Of a DNA stretch of 56,543 nt, positions 9,938 to 19,976 are shown one piece after another. Source of the DNA: Oscillospiraceae bacterium (lineage in GTDB: Bacteria > Bacillota > Clostridia > Oscillospirales > Oscillospiraceae); NCBI GenBank assembly GCA_009779845.1, contig WRBE01000010.1, forward strand, positions 1 to 56,543, read 5' to 3'. Made by a program: the position numbers and the translations under genes. Below the pieces are notes generated by a model that worked only from the letters and a program-made list of their open reading frames with translations, did not search any database and was not told the DNA's origin. How positions within the stretch are numbered: position 1 is the stretch's first letter; the number at the start of each line of letters is the position of its first letter.

Positions 9938-11131
9938 TTATTTGTCTTCTAAACATGCCACACCGGGCAAGACTTTACCTTCTAAGAACTCCAAAGATGC
10001 ACCACCGCCGGTGGAGACGTGAGTCATTTGGTCAGCCACACCGAACTGGAGGACAGCCGCCGCACTGTCACCGCCGCCGATGATGGTCACTGCGTCACTT
10101 TTGGCCAATGCTTCTGCCACGGCTTTGGTGCCTGCGGCAAAGGCGGGGAACTCAAACACACCCATGGGGCCGTTCCAGACCACGGTGCCGGCATTTGCAA
10201 TCTCTTTGGTGAATAGTTCAATGCTATCTTTGCCGATATCAAGACCCATCAGGTCATCAGGGATATCAAATGCAGAGCAGGGGACAGGGGTGGCATCTGC
10301 CGCGAACTCAGCCGCCGCTAAGGCATCCGAAGGAATCAGCAATTTCACGCCTTTTTTCTCGGCTAAGGTCATCATCTCACGGGCGTAGTCTAGCTTTTCG
10401 TCCTCACAGAGACTTTTGCCTACCTTGCCGCCTTGGGCCTTGTTAAAGGTATAGCTCATACCGCCGCCAATAATCAACACATCGGCTTTTTCCAGCAGAT
10501 TCTGGATAACGCCCAATTTGTCGGACACTTTCGCCCCGCCTAAGATGGCGACGAAGGGCCGCTTGGGATTCGATAGACTGTCGCCTAGCATCTCTAACTC
10601 TCTGGCTACCAAGAAACCGCTGACCGCTGGAAGGAAATCCGCCACGCCGGCAGTAGAGGCATGGGCACGGTGGACGGTGCCAAAGGCATCTGACACGAAC
10701 ACGTCCGCCATATCGGCCAACGCCTTTGCAAATGCAGGATCGTTTTTCGTCTCTTCTTTATGGTAGCGGAGGTTTTCCAATAACATAATCTCACCGCCGC
10801 GAAGCTCGGATGCTAGCATCTTAGCATCGTCCCCGATGACATCTTTTGCCATTTTTACAGGTACACTAAGCAGCTCGGACAACCGCCGTGCCACTGGGGC
10901 AAGGCTCAACTCCGGCAGCCATTCACCCTTGGGGCGTCCTAAGTGAGAACAACAGATAAGGGCCGCACCTTGGTCTAACAAGTAGCGGATCGTGGGCAGA
11001 CTGGCGACGATGCGCTTATCGTCTGTAATCTCTCCAGTTTGTTTGTCCAGCGGGACGTTAAAATCGCAACGGAGCAGAACTTTTTTCCCGGACATGTCCA
11101 TGTCACGGATGGTCTTTTTGTTATATTGCAT
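9938..11131 (-). CDS. pgk: Phosphoglycerate kinase
   Basis: A 397-residue kinase making ATP from 1,3-bisphosphoglycerate. The N-terminal signature [13 protein letters not shown] (about 15-27), the hinge, and the C-terminal nucleotide loop [11 protein letters not shown] are present. It is the first gene of the operon. No gapA precedes it; that gene must lie elsewhere. SD GGGAGG lies about seven bases before the ATG. Confidence 0.98.
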   Translation of the reverse strand: MQYNKKTIRDMDMSGKKVLLRCDFNVPLDKQTGEITDDKRIVASLPTIRYLLDQGAALICCSHLGRPKGEWLPELSLAPVARRLSELLSVPVKMAKDVIGDDAKMLASELRGGEIMLLENLRYHKEETKNDPAFAKALADMADVFVSDAFGTVHRAHASTAGVADFLPAVSGFLVARELEMLGDSLSNPKRPFVAILGGAKVSDKLGVIQNLLEKADVLIIGGGMSYTFNKAQGGKVGKSLCEDEKLDYAREMMTLAEKKGVKLLIPSDALAAAEFAADATPVPCSAFDIPDDLMGLDIGKDSIELFTKEIANAGTVVWNGPMGVFEFPAFAAGTKAVAEALAKSDAVTIIGGGDSAAAVLQFGVADQMTHVSTGGGASLEFLEGKVLPGVACLEDK

Positions 11132-11153
11132 GAGTGGCCTCCCTTTTGTAGTG

Positions 11154-11178
11154 GGAATTGGGTCATATTGCCAATTCC
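11154..11178 (-). promoter_or_regulatory. 5' leader hairpin before pgk
   Basis: GGAATTGG (11154-11161) pairs with CCAATTCC (11171-11178), an 8-bp stem a little upstream of the pgk SD. It may stabilise the message; no riboswitch class is recognised. Confidence 0.4.
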
Positions 11179-11221
11179 TTGGATATTATGTGGGCATAAG
11201 ATTCCATTTTTTGCGTTTCCC

Positions 11222-11250
11222 ATTGTATACTGTCTTGGGAAATTTTGCAA
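11222..11250 (-). promoter_or_regulatory. Probable promoter of pgk-tpiA-gpmI-eno
   Basis: Minus strand TTGCAA (11245-11250), 17-base spacer, TACAAT (11222-11227). It gives a leader of about 85 nt containing the hairpin described at 11,154. Confidence 0.55.
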
Positions 11251-11419
11251 TCCCTATTTTGAAAAAAGATAAAAAAATAAAAGGTTGCCTAGCTATGATT
11301 TCTTCTTCGGCTTTTGTGGGGGCCGTGTCCCTGTGCATCCCGGCCCTTATCTCTATGCCCTTCGTAGGGGTGCCGTCCTCGGCGGCCCATGTCTTTGCCC
11401 TTTTCTTGGTTTGACGTAT

Positions 11420-11775
11420 CACGTTTGCGCCTTGTAGGGGACGTGTCCCTGCGCGTCCCGGTCTTTGACCTTTTCTGTTCGGCGTGTCCGCCGAGGGTTT
11501 CTTGGCACAAGCCAAGAGCTTGTTATGTCCTGCCGGACGGGCCTTCTTTGCGGTTTCGCAAAGAAGCAAAGGAAACACAGGGGCTGCGCCCCTATGTACC
11601 CGCTAAGGGCAAGGGCTAAAATGACGACAGTTTTGCACCTTATACTCTGTACTGGTGCCGATACCCTCTAGCCAGATGTAATAGTACTCTCAACCCTAAT
11701 GGTCAAGGGCAATGATGCCGCCGGATTGATGTTCTATTGAAATACGCTCATGAATGGATGGCATAGGGTCAAGAT
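11420..11775 (-). repeat. Interspersed non-coding repeat, copy B
   Basis: Inverted counterpart of the block at 1,069-1,425. The match includes TTTCAATAGAACATCAATCC, TTGAGAGTACTATTACATCT and CACCAGTACAGAGTATAAGG. It lies in an 800-bp gap between glgP and pgk. The rest of the gap, 11,290-11,420, repeats related modules of the form GTAGGGG-n-TGTCCCTGCGC-TCCCGG. I see no credible gene in 11,251-11,867. Confidence 0.75.
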
Positions 11776-11867
11776 CAAAGGGCTGTGCCATCTGGCTTTT
11801 TTGTGTTTGGGTGCATGTTCTTCTCTCTTCGGCTGTATTTCGGGCCCCACTGTGGGTGGGAATAGAA

Positions 11868-11898
11868 GTGCAGTATGGGTGCTGTACCCATACTGCAC
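11868..11898 (-). terminator. 13-bp perfect hairpin after glgP
   Basis: GTGCAGTATGGGT (11868-11880) pairs with ACCCATACTGCAC (11886-11898) across a 5-base loop, 45 bp after the glgP stop. The following minus-strand bases CTTCTATTCC are only moderately U-rich. It is the probable end of the glycogen operon. Confidence 0.6.
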
Positions 11899-11942
11899 GA
11901 AAAGGCAGTGGAACCTCATGCGCCATATATGCCCTTGGCCTT

Positions 11943-14375
11943 TTAACGTTCTGGCGTAATGCCCCAAATTTCTTCTGCGTACTTCCGAATTACCTCGTCC
12001 GCTGCAAATCGGCCGGCGTAGGCGATGTTCATGGCAGCCATGTGGGCCCAGCGGTCGTGGTTGCGGTAGAGGGTTTCCGCTTGCTTTTGCGCTTCCGTAT
12101 AGGCATCAAAGTCCAGCATAACAAAAAAGTCGTCGTGGTGGGTGGTCAGTGAGTCATAGATGTGGGGGAACTGGGCATGGCCCGCTTCATTGGGATATTT
12201 GTTGATAAAATCATAGACAATGCGTTGCAGGCGGGGATGGCCGCTTAGAAATGCACGGCTGTTATAGCTCTGCTCCCGTTTAAGGGCCAGCACGTCCGGC
12301 ACTTGCAGACCAAAGGGGATGAAGCTCCCTGCGCCTACGGCTTCAAAAATCTCGATATTGGCTCCGTCATAGGTGCCGATGGTCACAGCACCGTTCATCA
12401 TGAACTTCATGTTACCGGTGCCGGAGGCCTCCATCCCCGCCGTGGAAATCTGCTCACTCAAATCCGCCGCTGGGAAAATGCGCTCTGCCAGAGAGACCCG
12501 GTAGTTTTCTAAGAATACAACCTTGAGCAAACCTCGCACCCGTGGGTCGTTATTCACCTGCTCGGCTACGGTGGCGATGAGTTTGATGACCTCTTTTGCG
12601 AAGTGATAGCTGGGTGCGGCTTTCCCCGCTAGGATAAACGTGCGGGGGGCGATGTCTAGGTTGGGGTTATCCAACAGGGCATAATACTGATCTAAGATAT
12701 GCAAAATCAACAGCAACTGCCGTTTATAGGCGTGGATGCGCTTGATTTGCACATCGAAAATCGAGTCCGGGTCAATCAGGGTGCCGTTGGACTCCCCAAT
12801 AAGCTCTGCCAGGTGTACCTTGTTGGCCCGTTTGATTTTCATGAGCCGGTCTAAAAAGGCAGGGTCGTTCACTGCACCCTCTGTGTCCAGTTTGGCGAGG
12901 GCGAGGGGTTCGTGTATCCATGTGGGCCCGATGGTGTCAGTAATCAGGTCGGCAAGAGACGGATTGGCTTTGAGCACCCAACGCCGATGAGCGATGCCGT
13001 TGGTTTTGTTGGTAAACCGCTCTGGGTAGAGTTCGTAGAAATTGCGGAACAATTCGCTTTTCAAAATCTCACTATGAACCCTTGCCACGCCGTTAATCTT
13101 ATGGCTGCCCACAATGGCCAAGTACGCCATGGAAATCTCGCCGTTTGACACGATGGCCATTTGGGAGATTTTCTCCAAGTCCCCATCCAGTCGTTGCCAA
13201 AGCAGATGGCAAAACCGCTCGTTAATCTCCCGCACGATCATGTAAACCCGGGGCAGAAGTTTGGAGAACACATCCTCCGGCCAACGCTCCAGTGCTTCCG
13301 GTAGGATGGTGTGGTTGGTGTAGGAGATGGTTTTCACGGTAATATCCCACGCCTCGTCCCAGCCCAGACCCTCTTCGTCCATGAGAATCCGCATGAGTTC
13401 CGGGACGGCTAAGGCCGGATGGGTGTCGTTAATGTGGATGCCGGTGTAGTCTGCAAATGTCCGAATATCGCCGTAATGCTTTTTATGGTGGCTGACAATA
13501 CTCTGAATCCCAGCGGACACAAAGAAATATTGCTGTTTGAGCCGGAGCAGTCGGTTTTGATAGTTGGAATCGTCGGGGTAGAGCACCTCAGAGATGGCCT
13601 CGGCGGAATATTTCCGGCCCACGGCGTTTAGGTAGTCGCCGCTGGAGAACAGGCCGTAGTCAAACTGCTCGGTAGACTGTGCGCTCCAAAGCCGGAGGGT
13701 ATTCACAACACCGCCGTCATGGCCGGGGATGGGCACGTCGTAAGGCATGGCGATGACTGGTTCAAAGTTCTCGTGGTAAAACAGGTGCCGGCCGGTGGTG
13801 CGCTCTTCCCGGATATCGCCGAAAAACTTGACCAAGACTGCCTTGTCCGGCTTTTTCATCTCCCACACGGCCTCATTGCGGAGCCAGTTGTCCGGCAGCT
13901 CCACTTGATAGCCGTCTACAATCTTCTGCTCGAACAACCCATACTTATACCGAATACTACACCCGTGACCGGGCAGACCCAGAAAGGCCAACGAATCCAA
14001 GAAACAAGCCGCCAGCCGCCCAAGGCCGCCGTTGCCGAGGCCGGGGTCGAGTTCCACGCCATAGACCTCTTCCGGGTCAAAGCCCAGTTCTTCTAAGGCC
14101 GCAGTACAGACATCTCCCAACCCCAGAGATAGGATATTGCTCTCCAGCATTTTTCCCAAGAGAAATTCCAGCGAGAAGTAATAGACCTGTTTTTTCTGTT
14201 CCCGCTCATAGGTGCGGTTTGTTTGCACCCAGCGTTTCATAATCTGGTCTCGGATTAGATACGCCAAGGCGATATAGCAGTCCTCTGCCGTGGCTTCTTC
14301 TACGTCTACGCCCCTTGCCACCTCTAATTTTTCACGGAACAGCAAGGAAAATACGTGTTTGTCTTGTAGGTTCAT
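11943..14375 (-). CDS. glgP: Glycogen/starch phosphorylase
   Basis: An 810-residue GT35 phosphorylase releasing glucose-1-phosphate from glycogen chains. The PLP-lysine segment EASGTGNMKFMMNGA lies near residue 650, and DPGLGNGGLGRLAACFLDS (about 105) is the conserved N-terminal loop. Length matches bacterial GlgP. Last gene of the glg operon, directly abutting the amylase gene (no intervening base). With the branching enzyme and amylase it lets the cell both build and mobilise the store. Confidence 0.97.
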   Translation of the reverse strand: MNLQDKHVFSLLFREKLEVARGVDVEEATAEDCYIALAYLIRDQIMKRWVQTNRTYEREQKKQVYYFSLEFLLGKMLESNILSLGLGDVCTAALEELGFDPEEVYGVELDPGLGNGGLGRLAACFLDSLAFLGLPGHGCSIRYKYGLFEQKIVDGYQVELPDNWLRNEAVWEMKKPDKAVLVKFFGDIREERTTGRHLFYHENFEPVIAMPYDVPIPGHDGGVVNTLRLWSAQSTEQFDYGLFSSGDYLNAVGRKYSAEAISEVLYPDDSNYQNRLLRLKQQYFFVSAGIQSIVSHHKKHYGDIRTFADYTGIHINDTHPALAVPELMRILMDEEGLGWDEAWDITVKTISYTNHTILPEALERWPEDVFSKLLPRVYMIVREINERFCHLLWQRLDGDLEKISQMAIVSNGEISMAYLAIVGSHKINGVARVHSEILKSELFRNFYELYPERFTNKTNGIAHRRWVLKANPSLADLITDTIGPTWIHEPLALAKLDTEGAVNDPAFLDRLMKIKRANKVHLAELIGESNGTLIDPDSIFDVQIKRIHAYKRQLLLILHILDQYYALLDNPNLDIAPRTFILAGKAAPSYHFAKEVIKLIATVAEQVNNDPRVRGLLKVVFLENYRVSLAERIFPAADLSEQISTAGMEASGTGNMKFMMNGAVTIGTYDGANIEIFEAVGAGSFIPFGLQVPDVLALKREQSYNSRAFLSGHPRLQRIVYDFINKYPNEAGHAQFPHIYDSLTTHHDDFFVMLDFDAYTEAQKQAETLYRNHDRWAHMAAMNIAYAGRFAADEVIRKYAEEIWGITPER

Positions 14376-16127
14376 TTAGCAATCCCTCCCGGAATGGATA
14401 ATCAGTTGATTGTTCTTGTATATGGTCGCTTCGCAAGTGTTGTGATTCACTGTGACGCACAGTGCCTCGTCACCTGTGCCGCGGGTGAAGGCGAATACGC
14501 CGCCGTGGGCTTTTTGGAGCGCATAGGCACCCCTTGCGAGAACAGGGTGTTCTCGCCGGAGACCTCCCAACTTGCGGTAGTAGGTCAGTAGGTTTTGGTC
14601 CTCCTTGCCCCACGGATAACAGCGGCGGCAGAAGGGGTCGGCACCGCCTTCCATCCCGGCCTCATCCCCGTAATAGATACAAGGAGTACCGGGCAGGGTG
14701 TACTGGAGTGTGGCGGCTAATTTCAGGCGCGCTTTTGCCAATTGCATCTGGTCTGCTGTGAGCCGAAAGTGCTCCATCTCGTCCCTTGTGTGGGGGATGT
14801 TTTCTCCGCCGAGCACGGTTAAAATACGCATGGTGTCGTGGGTGCCGAGAATGTTCATCAGTTTATGGAGTACAGGGGCTGGATAGTTTTGCACGAGGGT
14901 AGCCATGCGAGCGGCCAGCCCCTCGGCGTTTCCTTCCCGCACGAAGGAGATGATGGCGTTTTTCAGCGGGTAGTTCATCACACTGTCCAGTTGTCCGCCT
15001 TGGAAGTACCGCCGTCTGTAGCCATAGGCGATTTTGTTTGATGCGTCCTCCCAGACTTCGCCGATAATCAGGGCTTCCGGGTCTTCTCGCTTCATGGCTT
15101 GACAGAGGGGGTCTAAGAAGATGTCCGGCAACTCGTCCACCACGTCTAACCGCCAGCCGGACACGCCGTGCTTGGCCCAGTGAGCGATGACACCATCGGG
15201 GCCTGTGATAAAGTCTCGGTAACTCTCGCTGGATTTGTTGATGGCGGGTAGCAGTTCAATGCCCCACCACGCCTCATAGTCGTCCGGCCATTCTTTGAAG
15301 TGGAACCAGTGGTGATAAGGCGAATCCAAGCTCTGATACGCCCCTACCTCTGGGTAGCGGCCGTAGCGGTTAAAATAGCGGCTGTCTATGCCCACATGAC
15401 TAAACACACCGTCTAAAATAACCCGGATACCATGGGCTTTCGCCCTTTGGCAGAGCGTTTCTAACGCCTCATCCCCGCCGAAGGCATCATCGACTTTTTT
15501 ATAATCACCGGTATCGTATTTGTGGTTCGAGGCCGCTTCAAACACAGGGCTGAGATAGATACAAGTAACCCCCAACTCCACCAGATAGGGCAGTTTCTCA
15601 ACAACCCCGTACAAATCGCCACCGAAGAAGTCGTTGTTGTGCATGATGCCCTCTGCGTCCGGCTTGTAGTACGGTGTGCCGCCCCAATCGTCCCGTACCA
15701 CAGCACCGGGCCGGGGAGTACACTTGCCGCTTTTGTAAAAGCGGTCTACGAACACATGGTAGAATAGGCCCCCCTCTATCCAGTCCGGCCCAGTCTCGGC
15801 AGGGGTATAGACGGTAATTTGATACTCTCCGTCAGAGAGTTGCCCCGGCACCGTGATTTCCTGCCCGCTCCCGGCCTCTACTCGGAAATGATACCAGTAA
15901 ATCCCGGCGGTATCTAGGGGCAAGGTGGTCTCATACACATCAAAACTACCCATCACGCCGGTCTGTTCCATGGGGGTTAGGTGAGGCTCTGCCCCCTCCC
16001 GCCGCCAGTGGACGTGGGCGGTCTTTGTGCCTCGCTGACAGCGGAGCCGTAGAGTGAGGGTCTCACCTTGCGGAATCCCGCCCATGGGGGTGCGAAAGTG
16101 TGGGTCGAACTCGTCAAACAATACCAT
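14376..16127 (-). CDS. GH13 alpha-amylase family enzyme (cyclomaltodextrinase/neopullulanase type)
   Basis: A 583-residue cytoplasmic GH13 glycosidase, no signal peptide. An N-terminal beta-sandwich (about 1-120) precedes the barrel; conserved regions are DGVFSHVG, GWRLDVVDE (nucleophile D), IIGEVWE (acid/base E) and LGTHDTMR (third D). The N-terminal domain and length point to the neopullulanase/maltogenic amylase group; in this operon it probably trims or debranches oligosaccharides released by GlgP. The start at 16127 is preferred: GAAGGG is well spaced and it avoids overlapping glgA, unlike ATGs up to 16157. Confidence 0.85.
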   Translation of the reverse strand: MVLFDEFDPHFRTPMGGIPQGETLTLRLRCQRGTKTAHVHWRREGAEPHLTPMEQTGVMGSFDVYETTLPLDTAGIYWYHFRVEAGSGQEITVPGQLSDGEYQITVYTPAETGPDWIEGGLFYHVFVDRFYKSGKCTPRPGAVVRDDWGGTPYYKPDAEGIMHNNDFFGGDLYGVVEKLPYLVELGVTCIYLSPVFEAASNHKYDTGDYKKVDDAFGGDEALETLCQRAKAHGIRVILDGVFSHVGIDSRYFNRYGRYPEVGAYQSLDSPYHHWFHFKEWPDDYEAWWGIELLPAINKSSESYRDFITGPDGVIAHWAKHGVSGWRLDVVDELPDIFLDPLCQAMKREDPEALIIGEVWEDASNKIAYGYRRRYFQGGQLDSVMNYPLKNAIISFVREGNAEGLAARMATLVQNYPAPVLHKLMNILGTHDTMRILTVLGGENIPHTRDEMEHFRLTADQMQLAKARLKLAATLQYTLPGTPCIYYGDEAGMEGGADPFCRRCYPWGKEDQNLLTYYRKLGGLRREHPVLARGAYALQKAHGGVFAFTRGTGDEALCVTVNHNTCEATIYKNNQLIIHSGRDC

Positions 16128-16131
16128 TCGT

Positions 16132-17580
16132 TCACAGCCCTTCATACAGTGCGACATATGCTCTGGCGGACACGTCCCAGCCGAAGTCGCTCTGCATGGC
16201 TTGCCCCATGAGATTTTCCCAGTCGGCGGGGTGGTTTTGGTAGAGGTCTAAGGCTTCCCGAATGGTGTCTAATAGCAGCATGGCATCATATTCTTCAAAC
16301 ACGAACCCGTTCCCGTCCCCTGTGCGGCAGTCGGTGATGGTGTCGCCTAATCCCCCGGTTTTGCGGACAATGGGGATGGCACCATAGCGACAGGCAATCA
16401 TCTGGGTCAGACCGCAAGGCTCACTGCGGGACGGCATGAGCATCACATCGGCCCCGGCATAGATCAGCCCCGCCAACTCCGGGTGATAGGCGATGTTGAC
16501 CCCCACTTGCCGGGGGTGGGCGATGGCCTGTTCTTCAAAGAAGAGTTCGTATTGCGTCTCCCCGGTGCCGAGGAGTAAAAACTGCACGTCCAGCTGCAAC
16601 AGATCGTCCATGATATAGGTAATCAAGTCAATCCCCTTGTGGGACACCAAGCGGGACACGAGACAGAGGAGCATTTTATCGCTTTCTTGCGGTAATCCGA
16701 ATACCTCTTGCAACTTTTTTTTGTTCACCGCCTTGCCGGCCAGACTTTTGGCGGTGTAATTTTTTGCAAGCAACGTGTCCGTCTCCGGGTTATAGGTTTT
16801 CGTGTCGATGCCGTTGATGATGCCGCTGAGTTTATAGGCGTTCTCTCGGATAATCGGCTCTAACCCGAACCCGCCGCCATGCTGGATTTCTTCGGCGTAG
16901 GAGGGGCTGACGGTGGTAATCTTGTCCGCCGTGACAATGGCACCTTTCATCAGATTGATGCAGTTGTCGTACTCCACCAAACCCGCATCGCTTGCGGGCA
17001 GGTCAAACACATCGGTCAAAATATCCGGGGCGAATTTGCCTTGATACTCCAGATTATGGATGGTAAACACCGTCCGCAGGGCCGGATGTTGTTCTGTAAA
17101 CTTAGCCTTTAAGTAAATCGGCACCAGTGCCGTCTGCCAGTCATGGGCGTGAATCACATCGGGGACAAACTCGGTAAATTCCATCACCGCAAATACGGCT
17201 TTGGAGAAATAGGCAAACCGCTCTCCATCGTCAAAATGGCCATAGGCTTTCTCCCGATCGAAGTAACGGCGGTTGTCCACGAAATAGTAGGTGATACCGT
17301 CTTGCACCATCTCAAACACACCGCAATACTCCTGCCGCCAAGCTAGGGTCACGGTGGTCTCCCCCAGAAATGTCATGTTGGGTTCATTCCGCTCCCGAAA
17401 CGCGCCATATAGCGGCAGTACCATGCGGATATCATAGTCCGGTTGCGCCTCATGCAGGGCCGCCGTGAGTGCCCCCGCCACTTGGCCCATACCTCCGGTG
17501 GCCAGAAACGGTACGGCTTCTGATACAGCAAACAGGATGTTTCGCCCTTGTTTTTTCTTGGTCACGATTGCTTTTACCAT
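16132..17580 (-). CDS. glgA: Glycogen synthase (ADP-glucose)
   Basis: A 482-residue GT5 synthase extending alpha-1,4-glucan from ADP-glucose. The N-terminal sugar-nucleotide loop is FLATGGMGQVAGAL (about 25-38), where the usual KxGGL lysine is replaced by alanine. HAHDWQTAL (about 145) and the C-terminal PSRSEPCGLTQMIACRYG (about 390-407) are typical, the latter with the catalytic glutamate. It lies between glgD and the amylase with gaps of 15 and 4 bp. The lysine change is odd but the rest of the enzyme looks intact. Confidence 0.94.
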   Translation of the reverse strand: MVKAIVTKKKQGRNILFAVSEAVPFLATGGMGQVAGALTAALHEAQPDYDIRMVLPLYGAFRERNEPNMTFLGETTVTLAWRQEYCGVFEMVQDGITYYFVDNRRYFDREKAYGHFDDGERFAYFSKAVFAVMEFTEFVPDVIHAHDWQTALVPIYLKAKFTEQHPALRTVFTIHNLEYQGKFAPDILTDVFDLPASDAGLVEYDNCINLMKGAIVTADKITTVSPSYAEEIQHGGGFGLEPIIRENAYKLSGIINGIDTKTYNPETDTLLAKNYTAKSLAGKAVNKKKLQEVFGLPQESDKMLLCLVSRLVSHKGIDLITYIMDDLLQLDVQFLLLGTGETQYELFFEEQAIAHPRQVGVNIAYHPELAGLIYAGADVMLMPSRSEPCGLTQMIACRYGAIPIVRKTGGLGDTITDCRTGDGNGFVFEEYDAMLLLDTIREALDLYQNHPADWENLMGQAMQSDFGWDVSARAYVALYEGL

Positions 17581-17595
17581 AGTGTCCTTCCCCCT

Positions 17596-18714
17596 CTAAA
17601 TAATCCGTTCCGGCTCAATATAAACCGGGTAGGTGTCCGATCCCAGCATGTTGCGACTTTCCGAGATATAGCCCCCTCGGTCTACAATCATCCAATTCAG
17701 CTTTGCATGCCGCTCTACCACAGTACGGTCTTTGAGCACACAGTTCTCCACCACGGCACCGGGCCGGATGCGGACGTTTCTGCAAATAACGCTGTTGATG
17801 ACCGTGCCCTCAATCTGGCACCCATCGGCGATGATAGAGTTTTCAATATGCGCCCGCTTGCCGTACTTGGTGGGCAGCGAGTCCCGGCGGCTGGTGAAAA
17901 TCCGGCGGCCGCCGTAGTGGAACAGCTCATTCCGCTTTTCTGTGTCTAACATCTCCATATTATGCCGGAAAAAGGTCTCTACTGAGCTGATTTGGGCCGT
18001 ATAGCCTCGGAACTCATACCCCCGCACCCGCAGTCGCCAGAGCTGGGGGGCCAAAATCTCCTTGGAAAATCGGAGCATCCCACAGTTTTTCTCTCGGCCC
18101 ATTAACTGGAGGAATACCCGCTTATCCATAATGTATGCCCCTAACGAGACATTTTGCACCTCGTCTTTCGCGCCGGAGGCACCGCTGATGCCGGTAATAC
18201 GCCCGTCCTCGTCAATGTCATAAGCCACGGCGTAACCCCGGCTGTCGGGCTGTACTTGTTTTTTTACATAAATGGCCATTACATCCGCCCCCGACAGGCG
18301 GTGGGCATCCATGGCGGGCCGGTAGTCGAGGTTACAAACCACAGACGAGTCCACCAACACCACATACTCACCGGAAATTTTGGCCACAGCCTGTACCGCA
18401 CGGTGGAGCGGGCCGTCGATTTCATTGTTGACACTCTGTCGGGCATCGCTCAAATAAGGCGGGAAAAAGGTAAGACCTCCGCTTTTCCGGGCCAAATCCC
18501 ATTCTTTCCCCATCCCGATATGGGCGATGAGGGACTGGTAATGGCTGTTTAGCACCATGCCAATGTGGTTGATGCCGGAATTGACCATGTTGGAGAGCAT
18601 AAAGTCCACCAACCGATACCGCCCGGCAAACTGGGCGGCGGATAGAGTCCGCTTTGTACTGCCGTCACTGACGAAATCGGGATGCGGGTCAGATAAACTA
18701 AGTCCGATATACAT
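17596..18714 (-). CDS. glgD: GlgD, regulatory ADP-glucose pyrophosphorylase subunit
   Basis: A 372-residue GlgC paralogue typical of Firmicutes, where GlgC and GlgD form a heterotetramer. Its N-terminus (MYIGLSLSDPHPDF) lacks the GGxGxRL nucleotide loop of GlgC, as expected of the non-catalytic partner, while the C-terminal left-handed beta-helix repeats (IENSIIADGCQI, INSVICRNVRI) are kept. The start at 18714 follows AGGGGG at good distance and sits 4 bp after the glgC stop; the upstream in-frame ATG would overlap glgC. Confidence 0.92.
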   Translation of the reverse strand: MYIGLSLSDPHPDFVSDGSTKRTLSAAQFAGRYRLVDFMLSNMVNSGINHIGMVLNSHYQSLIAHIGMGKEWDLARKSGGLTFFPPYLSDARQSVNNEIDGPLHRAVQAVAKISGEYVVLVDSSVVCNLDYRPAMDAHRLSGADVMAIYVKKQVQPDSRGYAVAYDIDEDGRITGISGASGAKDEVQNVSLGAYIMDKRVFLQLMGREKNCGMLRFSKEILAPQLWRLRVRGYEFRGYTAQISSVETFFRHNMEMLDTEKRNELFHYGGRRIFTSRRDSLPTKYGKRAHIENSIIADGCQIEGTVINSVICRNVRIRPGAVVENCVLKDRTVVERHAKLNWMIVDRGGYISESRNMLGSDTYPVYIEPERII

Positions 18715-18718
18715 GTGT

Positions 18719-19882
18719 TCAACCCCCTTTGCTTTCTGCTGTTGCGCCGTGTACCAACAGGGTCGGCCCACCGCCGTTGGGCGAGCGTTCCGTACCCACG
18801 GTTTGACCGGTTGCGACCACGGTGTTTTCCCCTAAGATGGCGTATTCCACTGTGGCGTTTTTCCGAATGCGGACGTTTCCCATGATGACGCTGTTTTTCA
18901 CCACAGCCCCTTCCTCTACCACCACACCGGCGGAGAGGACACTGTGTTCCACGGTGCCGTAAATCTCGCACCCCTCTGTAATCAAGGTGTTTTGAATACT
19001 GCCGGTGGGGGCGATATAGTGGGGCGGCTGGCCGCCGGATTTCGACAAGATTTGCCAATTTTCAAACCCTAGGTGCATATCGTCTAACAAGTCCATGTTG
19101 GCCTGCCACAGGCTCTCTTCCGTGCCCACATCTTTCCAATAGCCGTCAAACCGGTAGGCGAACATGCCGCAACCGTCGGCTAACATGTTGGGCAAGATGT
19201 CCCCACCGAAATCGTTTTCCGAGTTGGGGTCTGCATCATCTTGGGCCAGATATTTGCGGAGCACGTTCCAATTGAAGATGTACACGCCCATAGAGGCCAG
19301 ATTATTCTTCGGCACCTCCGGTTTTTCCTCGAATTCTACCACCCGGTCATGGGGGTCGGTGTTTAAGATACCGAAGCGGGACGCATCTTTCATGGGTACC
19401 TCAATAACGGCAATGGTGCAATCCGCCCCGATTTGCTTGTGGTGGTCGAGCATTTTGGAGTAATCCATCTTATACACATGATCCGCCGCCAGCACCAACA
19501 GATATTCCGGCTGGTAAGCATCGATGAAATCCACATTCTGATACACCGCATTGGCCGTGCCGCTGTACCACGCCGTGCTACCCGGTTTCGAGTGGGGCGG
19601 CAAGATGGACACACCGCCCACCAAGAGGTCTAAGTCCCAATCCTGTCCCCTGCCGATATAGCTGTGCAACAGCAACGGCTGGTACTGGGTCATGACCCCC
19701 ACCGTGTCAATCCCAGAGCGGACACAGTTGGTCAGGGGAAAATCAATAATCCGATACTTCCCGCCAAAGGTGACGGCAGGTTTTGCGATCGCCTCCGTCA
19801 ACGACCCCAGCCGAGAACCCCGCCCCCCAGCCAAGAGCATGGCGATGCACTCTTTGCCATAGTACATGTCTGACTTGCTCAT
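18719..19882 (-). CDS. glgC: Glucose-1-phosphate adenylyltransferase
   Basis: A 387-residue catalytic subunit making ADP-glucose from glucose-1-phosphate and ATP, the committed step. The nucleotide loop [14 protein letters not shown] is at about 16-29, with [15 protein letters not shown] next; [11 protein letters not shown] (about 132) and VEFEEKP (about 175) bind substrate. A C-terminal beta-helix follows. It lies directly ahead of glgD and 94 bp after glgB. Confidence 0.96.
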   Translation of the reverse strand: MSKSDMYYGKECIAMLLAGGRGSRLGSLTEAIAKPAVTFGGKYRIIDFPLTNCVRSGIDTVGVMTQYQPLLLHSYIGRGQDWDLDLLVGGVSILPPHSKPGSTAWYSGTANAVYQNVDFIDAYQPEYLLVLAADHVYKMDYSKMLDHHKQIGADCTIAVIEVPMKDASRFGILNTDPHDRVVEFEEKPEVPKNNLASMGVYIFNWNVLRKYLAQDDADPNSENDFGGDILPNMLADGCGMFAYRFDGYWKDVGTEESLWQANMDLLDDMHLGFENWQILSKSGGQPPHYIAPTGSIQNTLITEGCEIYGTVEHSVLSAGVVVEEGAVVKNSVIMGNVRIRKNATVEYAILGENTVVATGQTVGTERSPNGGGPTLLVHGATAESKGG

Positions 19883-19976
19883 AACAATCTCACACCTTTC
19901 TGATAGAATGCTTGCGTTTTATCGTTGCTCGTTCAAATTGGGCCGGCAGTATACATGAATCATGCATTCGTAACGT

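Noticed and set aside
13719..14096. Long antisense open frames within glgP, tpiA, eno and the SLH genes
   Set aside because: They are shadows of strongly supported genes, with no ribosome site and no recognisable protein.
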